Shown here: piece after piece, positions 16,994 to 25,009 of the stretch
How positions within the stretch are numbered: position 1 is the first letter of the stretch
How the letters are laid out: each line of letters starts with the position of its first letter
Notes under the pieces: generated by a model
Told to the model about the DNA's origin: nothing
The model's input: the letters and a program-made list of their open reading frames with translations, nothing else
The model's database searches: none
Assembly: GCA_033811195.1 (NCBI GenBank)
Contig: JAPXOZ010000014.1
Location: forward strand, 1 to 45,567
Length of the DNA stretch: 45,567 bases
From: Cacconaster sp033811195
GTDB lineage: Bacteria; Bacteroidota; Bacteroidia; Bacteroidales; UBA932
Direction of reading: 5' to 3'
Position numbers and translations under genes: made by a program

Positions 16994-18112
16994 ATGAGAT
17001 TTTCAGTATCAAGTTCAGAACTCTTGCACGGCCTGGTATCTGTATCAAGGGTAATCGCAAACAAACCTTCTTCCAGCATCCTGGAAAATTTTCTTTTTGA
17101 TCTTAAAGGCAATGCCCTTACCGTTACCGCATCCGATGGAGAGACCACTCTTAAGACGGTCATAGGCATTGACAATGTACAACAGGAGGGGGCATTTGCT
17201 CTCCCTGCAAGACGACTGACCGACTATCTAAAAGAGTTTCCTGACCAACCGCTTACATTCTATGGTCACGACAATACCATGGAGATTACCTGGATCAACG
17301 GTGAGTCCAAGATACCCTGCTTCAATGCAGATGACTATCCTCAGCTCCCTGCTCTGGGTGAAACCCACGACACTCTAGAAATCCCAGCAGAAACTCTCCT
17401 GAACGGTATCAACAACACAATATACGCCACTGCAGAGGAAGAATTGCGACCCGTTATGAACGGTATCTTCTTCGACCTTGGCCCCGAAAGCTCAGCGATG
17501 GTAGCATCGGACGCACACAAACTTATTTGCTTTGAGTTCAATGATGCAAAGGTAGCACAACAGTGCTCCTTCATACTTCACAAAAAGCCTGCAGCCATTC
17601 TCAGAAGCATCCTGCCAAAGACAGAGGAGAATATTTCCGTAATATTTGACTCTAAGAATGCCTACTTCAACTTCGGCACGAACATGCTGGTATGCCGTCT
17701 GATTGAGGGCAAATACCCCCAGTATCGCAGCGTAATTCCTCAGAACGACAACAAACTCATTATCGGCAGAACTGACTTTCTAAACTCTGTAAGACGCATC
17801 GCCGTATGCTCGGCACAAGCTTCCAACCAGATTAAACTCAAACTTTCGCTCAACGAAGTAGTTGTCTCTGCACAAGACCTGAGTTTTTCCACATCAGCTT
17901 ATGAGCGTCTCTCCTGCAATTATGAAGGCGATGAGATGGAAATCGGATTCAAGGCACAGTTCCTGATTGAAATCCTGACCAATCTCCCCTACACCAATGT
18001 ATGTGTGGAACTCGCAGACCCCTGCAAAGCGGTGCTCATTGTATCTGCCGACGAGACCGATCCGGATGAAAACCTCCGCGCACTGCTGATGCCCGTGATG
18101 ATCAATGTCTAG
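16994..18112 (+). CDS. dnaN: DNA polymerase III beta subunit (sliding clamp)
   Basis: A 372-aa clamp protein of normal length, made of three repeats of the clamp fold. It opens MRFSVSSSELLHGLVSVSRVIANK and shows the conserved LTVTASDGETTLK (residues about 40-52), RPVMNGIFFDL in the second domain and LEIGFKAQFLIEIL-like text in the third. It encircles DNA and tethers polymerase III. The gene overlaps the exonuclease gene by 8 nt, an arrangement seen in other Bacteroidota where dnaN is followed by an epsilon-like exonuclease. No dnaA is present nearby. Confidence 0.97.
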   Translation: MRFSVSSSELLHGLVSVSRVIANKPSSSILENFLFDLKGNALTVTASDGETTLKTVIGIDNVQQEGAFALPARRLTDYLKEFPDQPLTFYGHDNTMEITWINGESKIPCFNADDYPQLPALGETHDTLEIPAETLLNGINNTIYATAEEELRPVMNGIFFDLGPESSAMVASDAHKLICFEFNDAKVAQQCSFILHKKPAAILRSILPKTEENISVIFDSKNAYFNFGTNMLVCRLIEGKYPQYRSVIPQNDNKLIIGRTDFLNSVRRIAVCSAQASNQIKLKLSLNEVVVSAQDLSFSTSAYERLSCNYEGDEMEIGFKAQFLIEILTNLPYTNVCVELADPCKAVLIVSADETDPDENLRALLMPVMINV

Positions 18113-18911
18113 CACTATGGTACTGGATCTTGAGAGGCCCATTATAGTATTCGACATCGAGAGCACCGGACTTAGCGTTTCCGAGGACAGAATTGTAGAA
18201 ATCAGCGTTATCAAAGTTTATCCCGATGGGTCCCGCGAGCATAAGACTCGCAGAGTCAATCCCGAGATTCCCATCCCGGAAGAGTCTCGCATGATTCACG
18301 GTATCAGTGACGAAGATGTAAAGGATTGCCCCACATTCAGGCAAATAGCAAAATCCCTTGCAGAGTGGATGAGCGGTTGCGACATCGCCGGTTTTAACTC
18401 TCTCAAATTTGATATTCCGATGCTTGCAGAAGAATTTCTCAGAGCTGATGTGGAGTTTGATTTCAGGCAGTCTCAGATGATCGACGTGCAAAACATTTTC
18501 CACAAAATGGAACCCAGAAATCTGATGGCAGCATATCGTTTCTACTGTAACAAAGAACTTGATAAGGCACACTCAGCAGAGGGAGACAGCCTCGCTACCC
18601 TCGAAGTACTCGAGGCACAGGTTAAAAGGTATCCCGAACTCAAAAATGATGTAAAGTTTCTCGCCTCTTTCTCCGAGAGGGGCAATATAGTAGATTTTGC
18701 AGGCAGAATTGCACTCGATTCTTCTAATGAACCGATATTCAATTTCGGCAAACACAAAGGGAAAAGAGTGATTGATGTATTCAATAGCGAGCCCAGTTAT
18801 TATGACTGGATGATGAAAGGAGAGTTTACACGCGACACTAAGCAGGTAATTACCGACATCTGGATGAAACATAAGGAGGGTGAGCTTAAGAATCTCTTCA
18901 ACGCAAGATGA
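18105..18911 (+). CDS. epsilon-like 3'-5' exonuclease (DnaQ family) with C-terminal DUF3820-like module
   Basis: A 268-aa protein. Residues about 10-175 are a DEDDh exonuclease: ExoI motif VFDIESTGLS, ExoII motif GFNSLKFDIPML, and ExoIII HSAEGDSLATLEVL with its His and Asp. The C-terminal 60 residues (FNFGKHKGKRVIDVFNSEPSYYDWMM) resemble the short DUF3820-type module often fused to exonucleases in this phylum. It probably proofreads for polymerase III, in keeping with coupling to dnaN (8-nt overlap). An alternative ATG at 18117 would give a slightly shorter protein. The stop overlaps the next start (ATGA). Confidence 0.92.
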   Translation: MSSTMVLDLERPIIVFDIESTGLSVSEDRIVEISVIKVYPDGSREHKTRRVNPEIPIPEESRMIHGISDEDVKDCPTFRQIAKSLAEWMSGCDIAGFNSLKFDIPMLAEEFLRADVEFDFRQSQMIDVQNIFHKMEPRNLMAAYRFYCNKELDKAHSAEGDSLATLEVLEAQVKRYPELKNDVKFLASFSERGNIVDFAGRIALDSSNEPIFNFGKHKGKRVIDVFNSEPSYYDWMMKGEFTRDTKQVITDIWMKHKEGELKNLFNAR

Positions 18912-19420
18912 ATCTGATAGTAATTCCTTACGATTGCGATAATTATTACTTTCGCCCTGACACCACTATGGTACATGAGGCGAGGGATTTCTATTGTCCG
19001 GATGAGATTTCAGAACTGGAGGCTGCTCCCTGCCTCTGCATTAAGATATGTAAATCAGGCAAGGCGATTTCGGAGAGATTTGCCGGACGCTACTATGATG
19101 AGGTTGGTTTTGGAGTCACTCTATATGCAGCCAATATTTTGGCTCAAGGAGGACTCTTTTCCCTGACAAGGAGCACATCATTTGATGCAACTACTGTCAT
19201 TCCAATTCCCCTGTCACCTGCGGCGCAACTGCAAGAACTCTGTTCGGATATAACTCCTGAACACATCGCCCAATGGATGGAGAAAATATCACGCAACAAT
19301 CTGCTACGCATCGGAGATATGCTTCTATTCGAGCTTGCCCCCAGAAGTATTGTGGATAAGAGTCTACCCTATACTTTGGAATGGGGTGGTAGGAGACTTT
19401 TCAGTTTCAATATCTGCTGA
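18908..19420 (+). CDS. FAH-fold protein, probable non-catalytic
   Basis: A 170-aa protein whose middle and end resemble fumarylacetoacetate-hydrolase family members: IKICKSGKAISERFAGRYYDEVG followed by GVTLYA aligns with the family stretch ending GIDFTARD, and LRIGDMLLFE..YTLEWGGRRLFSF aligns with the conserved C-terminus. The ExE metal-binding pair before LxxxIxxxGK reads AxC (in EAAPCLC), the later Asp is Thr, and the TGTP loop is absent. It is also shorter than usual. Activity is therefore doubtful. It is translationally coupled to the exonuclease (ATGA overlap) and overlaps the convergent HI0933-family gene by 52 nt. Confidence 0.65.
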   Translation: MNLIVIPYDCDNYYFRPDTTMVHEARDFYCPDEISELEAAPCLCIKICKSGKAISERFAGRYYDEVGFGVTLYAANILAQGGLFSLTRSTSFDATTVIPIPLSPAAQLQELCSDITPEHIAQWMEKISRNNLLRIGDMLLFELAPRSIVDKSLPYTLEWGGRRLFSFNIC

Positions 19421-20661
19421 GCAGCAGACTCACCTGCAAGGGCGCCTGTGGAGAAGGCCACCTGCAGATTGTAACCTCCGGTATCCCCATCAATATCTAT
19501 TATTTCTCCCGCAAAGTAGAGGTTAGGTTGTTTTCTGGAAGCCATTGTCTTGGCGATAATCTCTTTCTGAGGAATGCCTCCTGCAGTGACAACCGCACGT
19601 TCATATCCGGTATAAGATTGTATCTCAAATCTCCACTCTTTTAGCTTATCCGGTAGATTTAAGAGGCTTAGATCTTTGTGGTAGTGCTGGAAAGGAGTTA
19701 CAAGTGCCGCAGGCATGAGTCCGCGAAGGAGGGTGCGGAATCTGTTGCGCCCCACATTATCTGCCATTGCGCCCATCCTCTCTAAATCCCTGGAAATGCG
19801 GGCACGCAGTTTCTCCAATGAGAGTGCCGGCTTGAGATCCAGCATAAGCTCTACCCTCTGTCCCTTCATCAAAGCCTGGACCGCACGCCTGCTGAGACGA
19901 AAACCAAGTGCTCCCTCAATACCATTGGAGGTGAAGGTTAGCTCGCCATCCTCGATTTTTATCAGATCCATATCGATAAAGAGTGAAAGCCCGACGTTTC
20001 GCAGTTCTATTCCCACCAGATCAGTGTCATATATTCTCGGCATCAAAGCCGTCAGCGAGGGGAATGTTTCCGTTACGGAATGTTCAAAACTCCTCGCAAA
20101 GTCATATCCATCTCCGGTAGAACCGGTACTCGGATAAGAGAGGCCTCCTGTAGCAATAATCAGTACGGGGGCGGAATATTTAACCACCTCTATACGCTTT
20201 CCGCGCAAAGAATCGCTCCTGCCGCAAACACAATGAAAAAGAGCGTCGCTGCGGGAGAGATTCAGTACTTGTGAGGAGCATTTTATATCTACTCCCAATT
20301 CTTGCATCCGCGCTACTAACACTCTGGGCACATCTGACGCACGCATAGAGAGAGGGAAAACTCTTTCTCCCTGTTCTACAATAGTGGGCAGACCTATGGA
20401 GTTGAAAAACTCTATTGTCGCAATATTGCTGAAATTGAAAAATGCCGGCTTTAGGAAATTGGCGGAGGGATGTATGTGAGTTGAAAACTCCGACCAGGGT
20501 TTAGTATTGGTCAAATTGCATTTTCCCTTTCCCGTAATGAGAATTTTTTTTCCGCAAATTTCATTTTTTTCGAGAAGGGTTACTTGACAACCCTTTTCAG
20601 CCGCCTTGATAGCGGCCATCATACCGGCAGCTCCTCCACCTATTACTATTATATCACTCAT
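19369..20661 (-). CDS. HI0933-family flavoprotein (NAD(P)/FAD-dependent oxidoreductase)
   Basis: A 430-aa flavoprotein of the HI0933/BaiN family. The FAD-binding Rossmann motif is at the start (IIVIGGGAAGMMAAIKAAEKG), followed by KKILITGKGKCNLTN, a conserved family signature. ATGGLSYPSTGSTGDGY lies in the middle and the second FAD contact at the end is FAGEIIDIDGDTGGYNLQVAFSTG. The cellular substrate is unknown; bile-acid reduction is reported for one relative but cannot be inferred here. The C-terminal 17 codons overlap the convergent FAH-like gene. It lies 35 bp downstream of the serine-hydrolase gene. Confidence 0.92.
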   Translation of the reverse strand: MSDIIVIGGGAAGMMAAIKAAEKGCQVTLLEKNEICGKKILITGKGKCNLTNTKPWSEFSTHIHPSANFLKPAFFNFSNIATIEFFNSIGLPTIVEQGERVFPLSMRASDVPRVLVARMQELGVDIKCSSQVLNLSRSDALFHCVCGRSDSLRGKRIEVVKYSAPVLIIATGGLSYPSTGSTGDGYDFARSFEHSVTETFPSLTALMPRIYDTDLVGIELRNVGLSLFIDMDLIKIEDGELTFTSNGIEGALGFRLSRRAVQALMKGQRVELMLDLKPALSLEKLRARISRDLERMGAMADNVGRNRFRTLLRGLMPAALVTPFQHYHKDLSLLNLPDKLKEWRFEIQSYTGYERAVVTAGGIPQKEIIAKTMASRKQPNLYFAGEIIDIDGDTGGYNLQVAFSTGALAGESAAQQILKLKSLLPPHSKV

Positions 20662-20696
20662 ATCACCTCTCTCCCCACCATATTGCTTATAATTTA

Positions 20697-22130
20697 TTAC
20701 TGAAATACCTCCATCATATCGCGGATCATCGTCTGCATATCACCGTCAATGCTTTTGTCGTAACTACGAGAATTACATAGAATAGCAGCGCTCATTCCCG
20801 CATTTGTACTACCTACCCAAATAGTTGCCGTACCTGCAATATTACCTCCATGCCAGTGTGCACCGGGATAATATCCTGCAAGACGTCTCCAACCGAGTCC
20901 ATATCTCCTGAGGTTGGTACCAGGGTCTGCATTAGGGTCAATTTCGGAGTTGTACATCAAATCAAGAGTTTCCGGCTTGAGAATATCGGGAACATCACCT
21001 TTACCGTCAATATGTGCCAACACCGTCATCATCTGGTTGGTTGATGCTATAAGCCCACCGCAGGCGGCAATAACCTGCATAGGATTACCATAACCATTCG
21101 TACCGTCCTGGGAATAATAGACACACTCGTTAGGCTTACGCTCATCTATGCCACCACCTACATGGATGTCGGTTATACCCATCGGCTTGAGAACATCTTC
21201 CTTGAGGAATGTCTCATAGGGCTTACCACTCACAACCTCTATTATGCGCCCCAAAAACGAGAATCCAACATTGGAATACTCATAATTTGTGCCGGGAGTG
21301 AACTTGAGTGTCTGGTTGTCAAGCACCCATTGGAGTAGTTCATCTAGGGTCTTGCCATTTCTCACACTGCTAAACATCGGATCAAGTTCATCCCTTGTCC
21401 AACCTGCCGAATGTTGGAGAAGATGGCGCACGGTAATCCTGCTCTCCTGGCCTTTTATCTTGAATTCTTTTTTTAGAATGCCACTTTCACCAAAAACCAA
21501 ATCATCTATTCCGAGTAGCCCTCTCTCATAAAGCACCATGATACAGAGCGTAGTAAACTGCTTAGAGATACTCGCAAGACGGAAAAGATGGTCAGGCGTG
21601 GTCTTAGTCCTGGACTCAGTCACTGCAAAACCATAACCGGTAGAATAGACAACCGTCTCATGTCTCATCACCGAAAAAGAGACTCCGGGTACGGCGTGTT
21701 TATTCATAAACTGATAGAACCTTGCATCTACCGAAGCATGACCGGTCTTGACATACACGACATAATCTTTCTTTATTTTCCCTGACTCGGATACCACCTG
21801 CAAATCCACAATATTTGAAAAGTCATTGATGGTTTCACCACTTACCTGCTTCTGACCTTTTATTAACACCTCTGCACCATCGGAGACATAATACCTTGCC
21901 TTAAGTGCTGTAAGATTGGTACCTTCGGGCACAGTCACTGCCAGATATCCCAGACAAGGTGTGGAGTGCGCTGAAACGGACATTGAAGGGTTGTCTCCAG
22001 TCGTGAAAGCGACCGAAGTTAGGTTTGCAGCATCCGACAGCACCGGTGTCGGATCAATCTTTTCACCGCAGGAAGCAAGGGTAAATGCCGAAACCAGTAA
22101 GAATAGAAAGTATTTTCTGAAAGAAATCAT
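20697..22130 (-). CDS. class C beta-lactamase-fold serine hydrolase lipoprotein with DUF5018-like N-domain
   Basis: A 477-aa lipoprotein. The signal has lipobox TLASC (Cys21). Residues about 30-130 form a beta domain resembling DUF5018 modules (AVTVPEGTNLTALKARYYVSDGAEV, DFSNIVDLQV, YVVYVKTG), common on Bacteroidota surface lipoproteins. Residues 135-477 are a serine beta-lactamase/DD-peptidase fold with S187-I-S-K190, a YSN motif (YEYSNVG) and HGG in HWHGGNIAG in place of KTG. Substrates may be peptidoglycan peptides or esters; resistance is not implied. It is 35 bp downstream of mnmA on the same strand. Confidence 0.88.
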   Translation of the reverse strand: MISFRKYFLFLLVSAFTLASCGEKIDPTPVLSDAANLTSVAFTTGDNPSMSVSAHSTPCLGYLAVTVPEGTNLTALKARYYVSDGAEVLIKGQKQVSGETINDFSNIVDLQVVSESGKIKKDYVVYVKTGHASVDARFYQFMNKHAVPGVSFSVMRHETVVYSTGYGFAVTESRTKTTPDHLFRLASISKQFTTLCIMVLYERGLLGIDDLVFGESGILKKEFKIKGQESRITVRHLLQHSAGWTRDELDPMFSSVRNGKTLDELLQWVLDNQTLKFTPGTNYEYSNVGFSFLGRIIEVVSGKPYETFLKEDVLKPMGITDIHVGGGIDERKPNECVYYSQDGTNGYGNPMQVIAACGGLIASTNQMMTVLAHIDGKGDVPDILKPETLDLMYNSEIDPNADPGTNLRRYGLGWRRLAGYYPGAHWHGGNIAGTATIWVGSTNAGMSAAILCNSRSYDKSIDGDMQTMIRDMMEVFQ

Positions 22131-22165
22131 TATGATATTAGTTGAGGTTACACATGGATAAAAAA

Positions 22166-23356
22166 TCAGTTGTTTATAACGCCGCTACCGAGCATTTCAC
22201 CATCAGATGCATACCAGACCGCAAATTGACCCGGCGTAATGCCTCTCTGGGGCTTATCAAACAGAATATATAGAGCCTCCCGGCGACAGATCAAGTGCCC
22301 TTTTTGCAGAGGCTGACGGTATCTGATACGGATCTTGCACTCGAGTTCTTCACCACTCTTCAGTGCCATATCAGGCCTGATCCAATGAACTTCGCCTGGA
22401 ATAATCTTAAGCGCACTGCGGTAAAGTCCGGGATGCGCCTCCCCTTCTCCCACATATATCGTATTGGTATCGATGTCGATGGAAATGATAAATAGAGGCT
22501 CCTTATGGCCGCCGATATTTAGCCCTTTTCGCTGTCCTATAGTATAGTAGTATGCCCCATGGTGACGTCCGATGACCTTTCCCTGCGACGGAGTGTAGCA
22601 TAGCGGACGGGCGATCTCTTCAAGAGACTCCTTAGCGGGAAGAGAATCATAGTGCTCTCTGAATATCTCCACTACATCGCCTTCTTTGGGTTTTAGTTTC
22701 TGCTGGAGAAAGAGTGGTAAATCTACCTTCCCAACAAAGCAGATGCCCTGTGAGTCCTTCTTCTCAGCACTCGGGAGCTGTGCTTCACGGGCCAGTTCCC
22801 TGACTTCGCTTTTTAGCAGATCCCCAATGGGAAAAAGAGCCCTACTGAGCTGCTGCTGGTTGAGCTGACAGAGAAAGTAGCTCTGATCCTTACCCGGATC
22901 TCTACCCCTGAGGATTCGGTAAACTCTATTACCGTATTCATCCTGAAATTCCTCTTTGCGACAATAGTGGCCGGTTGCCACAAAATCAGCCCCAAGGTCG
23001 AGTGCCGTCTTTAGAAAGGCATCAAACTTAATCTCGCGGTTACAAAGCACATCCGGATTGGGCGTACGTCCCTTTTCATATTCTCTGAACATATAATCTA
23101 CTACACGTTTTCGGTAGATGTCGCTCAAATCCACAAAATGAAAAGGTATATCGAGTTTTTTAGCAACCATTTCAGCTACAAACCTCTCCTCTTCCCATTC
23201 GCAATCACCATGAAGAGTCCCCGTGGTGTCGTGCCAATTCTGCATGAATAGAGCGAATACATCATATCCAGCACGCTTGAGAAGCAGAGCCGCAACACTT
23301 GAATCCACACCTCCTGAGAGGCCAATTGCAATCTTATGAGATTTGTCCGGTATCAA
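22166..23356 (-). CDS. mnmA: tRNA-uridine 2-sulfurtransferase MnmA
   Basis: A 396-aa PP-loop ATPase that thiolates U34 of tRNAs for Lys, Glu and Gln. The PP-loop is GLSGGVDSS (12-20). The two catalytic cysteines lie in PDVLCNREIKF (about 110) and DSQGICFVG (about 207). C-terminal beta-barrel text (TIGQRKGLNIGG) is typical. The start must be TTG at 23356: an in-frame TGA lies three codons upstream (23365-23363) and no ATG occurs before the PP-loop. The gene is transcribed divergently from the SRP RNA. Confidence 0.95.
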   Translation of the reverse strand: MIPDKSHKIAIGLSGGVDSSVAALLLKRAGYDVFALFMQNWHDTTGTLHGDCEWEEERFVAEMVAKKLDIPFHFVDLSDIYRKRVVDYMFREYEKGRTPNPDVLCNREIKFDAFLKTALDLGADFVATGHYCRKEEFQDEYGNRVYRILRGRDPGKDQSYFLCQLNQQQLSRALFPIGDLLKSEVRELAREAQLPSAEKKDSQGICFVGKVDLPLFLQQKLKPKEGDVVEIFREHYDSLPAKESLEEIARPLCYTPSQGKVIGRHHGAYYYTIGQRKGLNIGGHKEPLFIISIDIDTNTIYVGEGEAHPGLYRSALKIIPGEVHWIRPDMALKSGEELECKIRIRYRQPLQKGHLICRREALYILFDKPQRGITPGQFAVWYASDGEMLGSGVINN

Positions 23357-23373
23357 TGAGAGTCAAGAAATGA

Positions 23374-23403
23374 TTGTTTATTCCAAAAAAATAACTATTT
23401 TTG
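23374..23403 (+). promoter_or_regulatory. promoter of SRP RNA
   Basis: TTG at 23374-23376, a 19-nt spacer and TATTTTTG at 23396-23403, an exact TTG-N19-TAnnTTTG promoter. Predicted initiation about six bases later coincides with the start of the RNA (23409). Confidence 0.88.
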
Positions 23404-23408
23404 TAGTT

Positions 23409-23505
23409 GGGTAAGTCATATACGACCAGCTCCCATTGAACTCCCCCAGGGTCGGAAGGCAGCAAGGGTAGATGGTTGTAGCGGTGCGATATATCAAGCT
23501 TACCC
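23409..23505 (+). ncRNA. ffs: signal recognition particle RNA, small bacterial type (4.5S-like)
   Basis: The universally conserved SRP Alu-less tip is present: CAGGTCGGAAGGCAGCA-like sequence reads GGTCGGAAGGCAGCAAGG at 23450-23467, containing the GGAA tetraloop and Ffh-binding asymmetric loop. The ends pair (GGGTAAG at 23409 with CTTACCC at 23499-23505) to close the long hairpin, about 97 nt in total. It binds Ffh to target inner-membrane and secreted proteins co-translationally. A promoter and a T-run flank it. Confidence 0.93.
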
Positions 23506-23513
23506 TTTTTTTA
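23499..23513 (+). terminator. SRP RNA terminator T-run
   Basis: The closing strand CTTACCC is followed by seven T residues (23506-23512), so the SRP hairpin itself can act as an intrinsic terminator. The T-run runs into the stop codon (TAA, 23513-23511) of the convergent cdd gene. Confidence 0.7.
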
Positions 23514-23987
23514 TGCCAAATTATCAAACATAAAAGGCATTATGGATTTCACTCCGGTGAAAACCTGCACCGCACCTGCGCTACCCACTATTATCCTCAT
23601 ATCGTATCCTGCACGCATCTCGTATTCCGCCATCACTTGACGGCAGGCACCGCAGGGATAAGTGAGTTCAGTCAATACACCTGAGTCACCCATAGCCACG
23701 ACAGCAATCGCCTCCACACTCTCATCAGGATAACGGGCCGAGGCATAAAACAAAGCCGTGCGCTCAGCACAGAGACCTGAAGGATAGGCAGCATTCTCCT
23801 GATTGGATCCGATAACCACTTCACCGTTGCTCATCCGAACTGCCGCTCCCACCCTGAATGAAGAATACTTCGCATAGGCACCTTCGGCTGCACCAATCGC
23901 ACTTTCCAGGAGTTCTTTGTCAGCAGAGGGCATCTGAGATGCGGAAGAATATTCGAGATATTTGATATGCAATTCCCGTTCTGTCAT
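23511..23987 (-). CDS. cdd: cytidine deaminase
   Basis: A 158-aa zinc enzyme converting cytidine and deoxycytidine to uridine forms in pyrimidine salvage. Zinc ligands and catalytic Glu are C73-A-E75 and P111-C112-G-A-C115, the Cys-type site of small tetrameric deaminases. Length is normal. No clear TAnnTTTG box is seen upstream. Its stop codon abuts the SRP RNA terminator, so the two transcription units converge with no spare DNA between them. Confidence 0.95.
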   Translation of the reverse strand: MTERELHIKYLEYSSASQMPSADKELLESAIGAAEGAYAKYSSFRVGAAVRMSNGEVVIGSNQENAAYPSGLCAERTALFYASARYPDESVEAIAVVAMGDSGVLTELTYPCGACRQVMAEYEMRAGYDMRIIVGSAGAVQVFTGVKSIMPFMFDNLA

Positions 23988-24047
23988 ACCACAATATTTG
24001 GTTCATTTTGCGAAATTAGAATTTTTTTTAGTTTTGACCAAATGTGC

Positions 24048-24055
24048 TACCTTTG
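24048..24055 (+). promoter_or_regulatory. -7 box that fixes the glucosaminidase start
   Basis: TACCTTTG matches TAnnTTTG. Initiation near 24062 would place the earlier in-frame ATG (24044) upstream of the transcript, supporting the ATG at 24071. The -33 position is only T-rich. Confidence 0.55.
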
Positions 24056-24070
24056 TCAAGTCGAACCGAG

Positions 24071-25009
24071 ATGAAACGCTTGATATGCATATTGGCCATA
24101 GCTGTTTCGCATCTGCTTGTAGGGCAATCCCCTCGAATGAGCCGTAGCGAATACATTGCACGATATAGTGATCTTGCGATCAAAGAAATGGCTATTTCCG
24201 GTATCCCTGCCAGCATCACACTAGCCCAAGCCTGTTTGGAGTCGGGAAATGGCAACTCCTATCTAGCTAGAGAGGGCAATAACCATTTCGGTATCAAATG
24301 CCATGGGTGGAGTGGAGAGACGATAAGACATACCGATGATGCTCCAAACGAATGTTTCAGGAAATATCAACATGTCGAAGAATCATTTCGGGATCACTCC
24401 GATTTTCTCAGATATTGGGACAGATATGCTTTTCTTTTTGACCTGGAGCCGGATGACTATAAAGGGTGGTGTTATGGTCTTAAAAAGGCGGGCTATGCCA
24501 CCGCACCCAATTATGCCGAATTACTGATATCCATCATCGAAGAACACAGGCTCTACCAATACGATACCGTGTCTCTACTCCCTCCTTCTCCGGCTGAAGC
24601 TGAAGTCTCTGTAAGAATACATCCCCAAAAGGGTTCGCCTCTATACCGCGTCTCCCTTTATCGGGAAATTTACAGTCGCAACAAAGTGGCCTACATCATC
24701 GCCACGGAGTATGATACATTCAAATCCCTTGCAAAAGAGTATAACCTCTTTAGATTCGAACTCTATCGTTTCAATGACCTCGACAGAAAAGATAAAATCA
24801 CACCGGGAATGGTCATTTATCTCGAAAAGAAAAGAAAGGAGAGTGCAAAACATCTCGACCGTCACGTAGTTGAAGAGGATGAGACACTCTGGAGTATTTC
24901 CCAAAGATACGGTGTGCGCCTGAAATACCTGCGCAAGTACAACAATCTCGCTATTGGGACGGAACCACTTCCAGGTAGTATCATCAATTTAAGAAAAAGA
25001 ACCAGATGA
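24071..25009 (+). CDS. glucosaminidase-domain peptidoglycan hydrolase with LysM
   Basis: A 312-aa exported protein. MKRLICILAIAVSHLLVGQ is a signal peptide. Residues about 25-165 form a glucosaminidase (GH73-like) domain: ISGIPASITLAQACLESGNG with the expected catalytic Glu, then NNHFGIKCHGWSG and YQHVEESFRDHSDFLR. A first LysM-like segment lies near 200-260 and a clear LysM near the C-terminus (VVEEDETLWSISQRYGVRLKYLRKYNNL). It should cleave glycan strands in the periplasm. The frame is open from 24044, but the signal peptide and the -7 box point to 24071. It is coupled by an ATGA overlap to mltG. Confidence 0.92.
   Translation: MKRLICILAIAVSHLLVGQSPRMSRSEYIARYSDLAIKEMAISGIPASITLAQACLESGNGNSYLAREGNNHFGIKCHGWSGETIRHTDDAPNECFRKYQHVEESFRDHSDFLRYWDRYAFLFDLEPDDYKGWCYGLKKAGYATAPNYAELLISIIEEHRLYQYDTVSLLPPSPAEAEVSVRIHPQKGSPLYRVSLYREIYSRNKVAYIIATEYDTFKSLAKEYNLFRFELYRFNDLDRKDKITPGMVIYLEKKRKESAKHLDRHVVEEDETLWSISQRYGVRLKYLRKYNNLAIGTEPLPGSIINLRKRTR

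Noticed and set aside
24044..24070. Upstream ATG of the glucosaminidase gene
   Set aside because: It lies within or before the -7 box and would place nine residues in front of a normal signal peptide.
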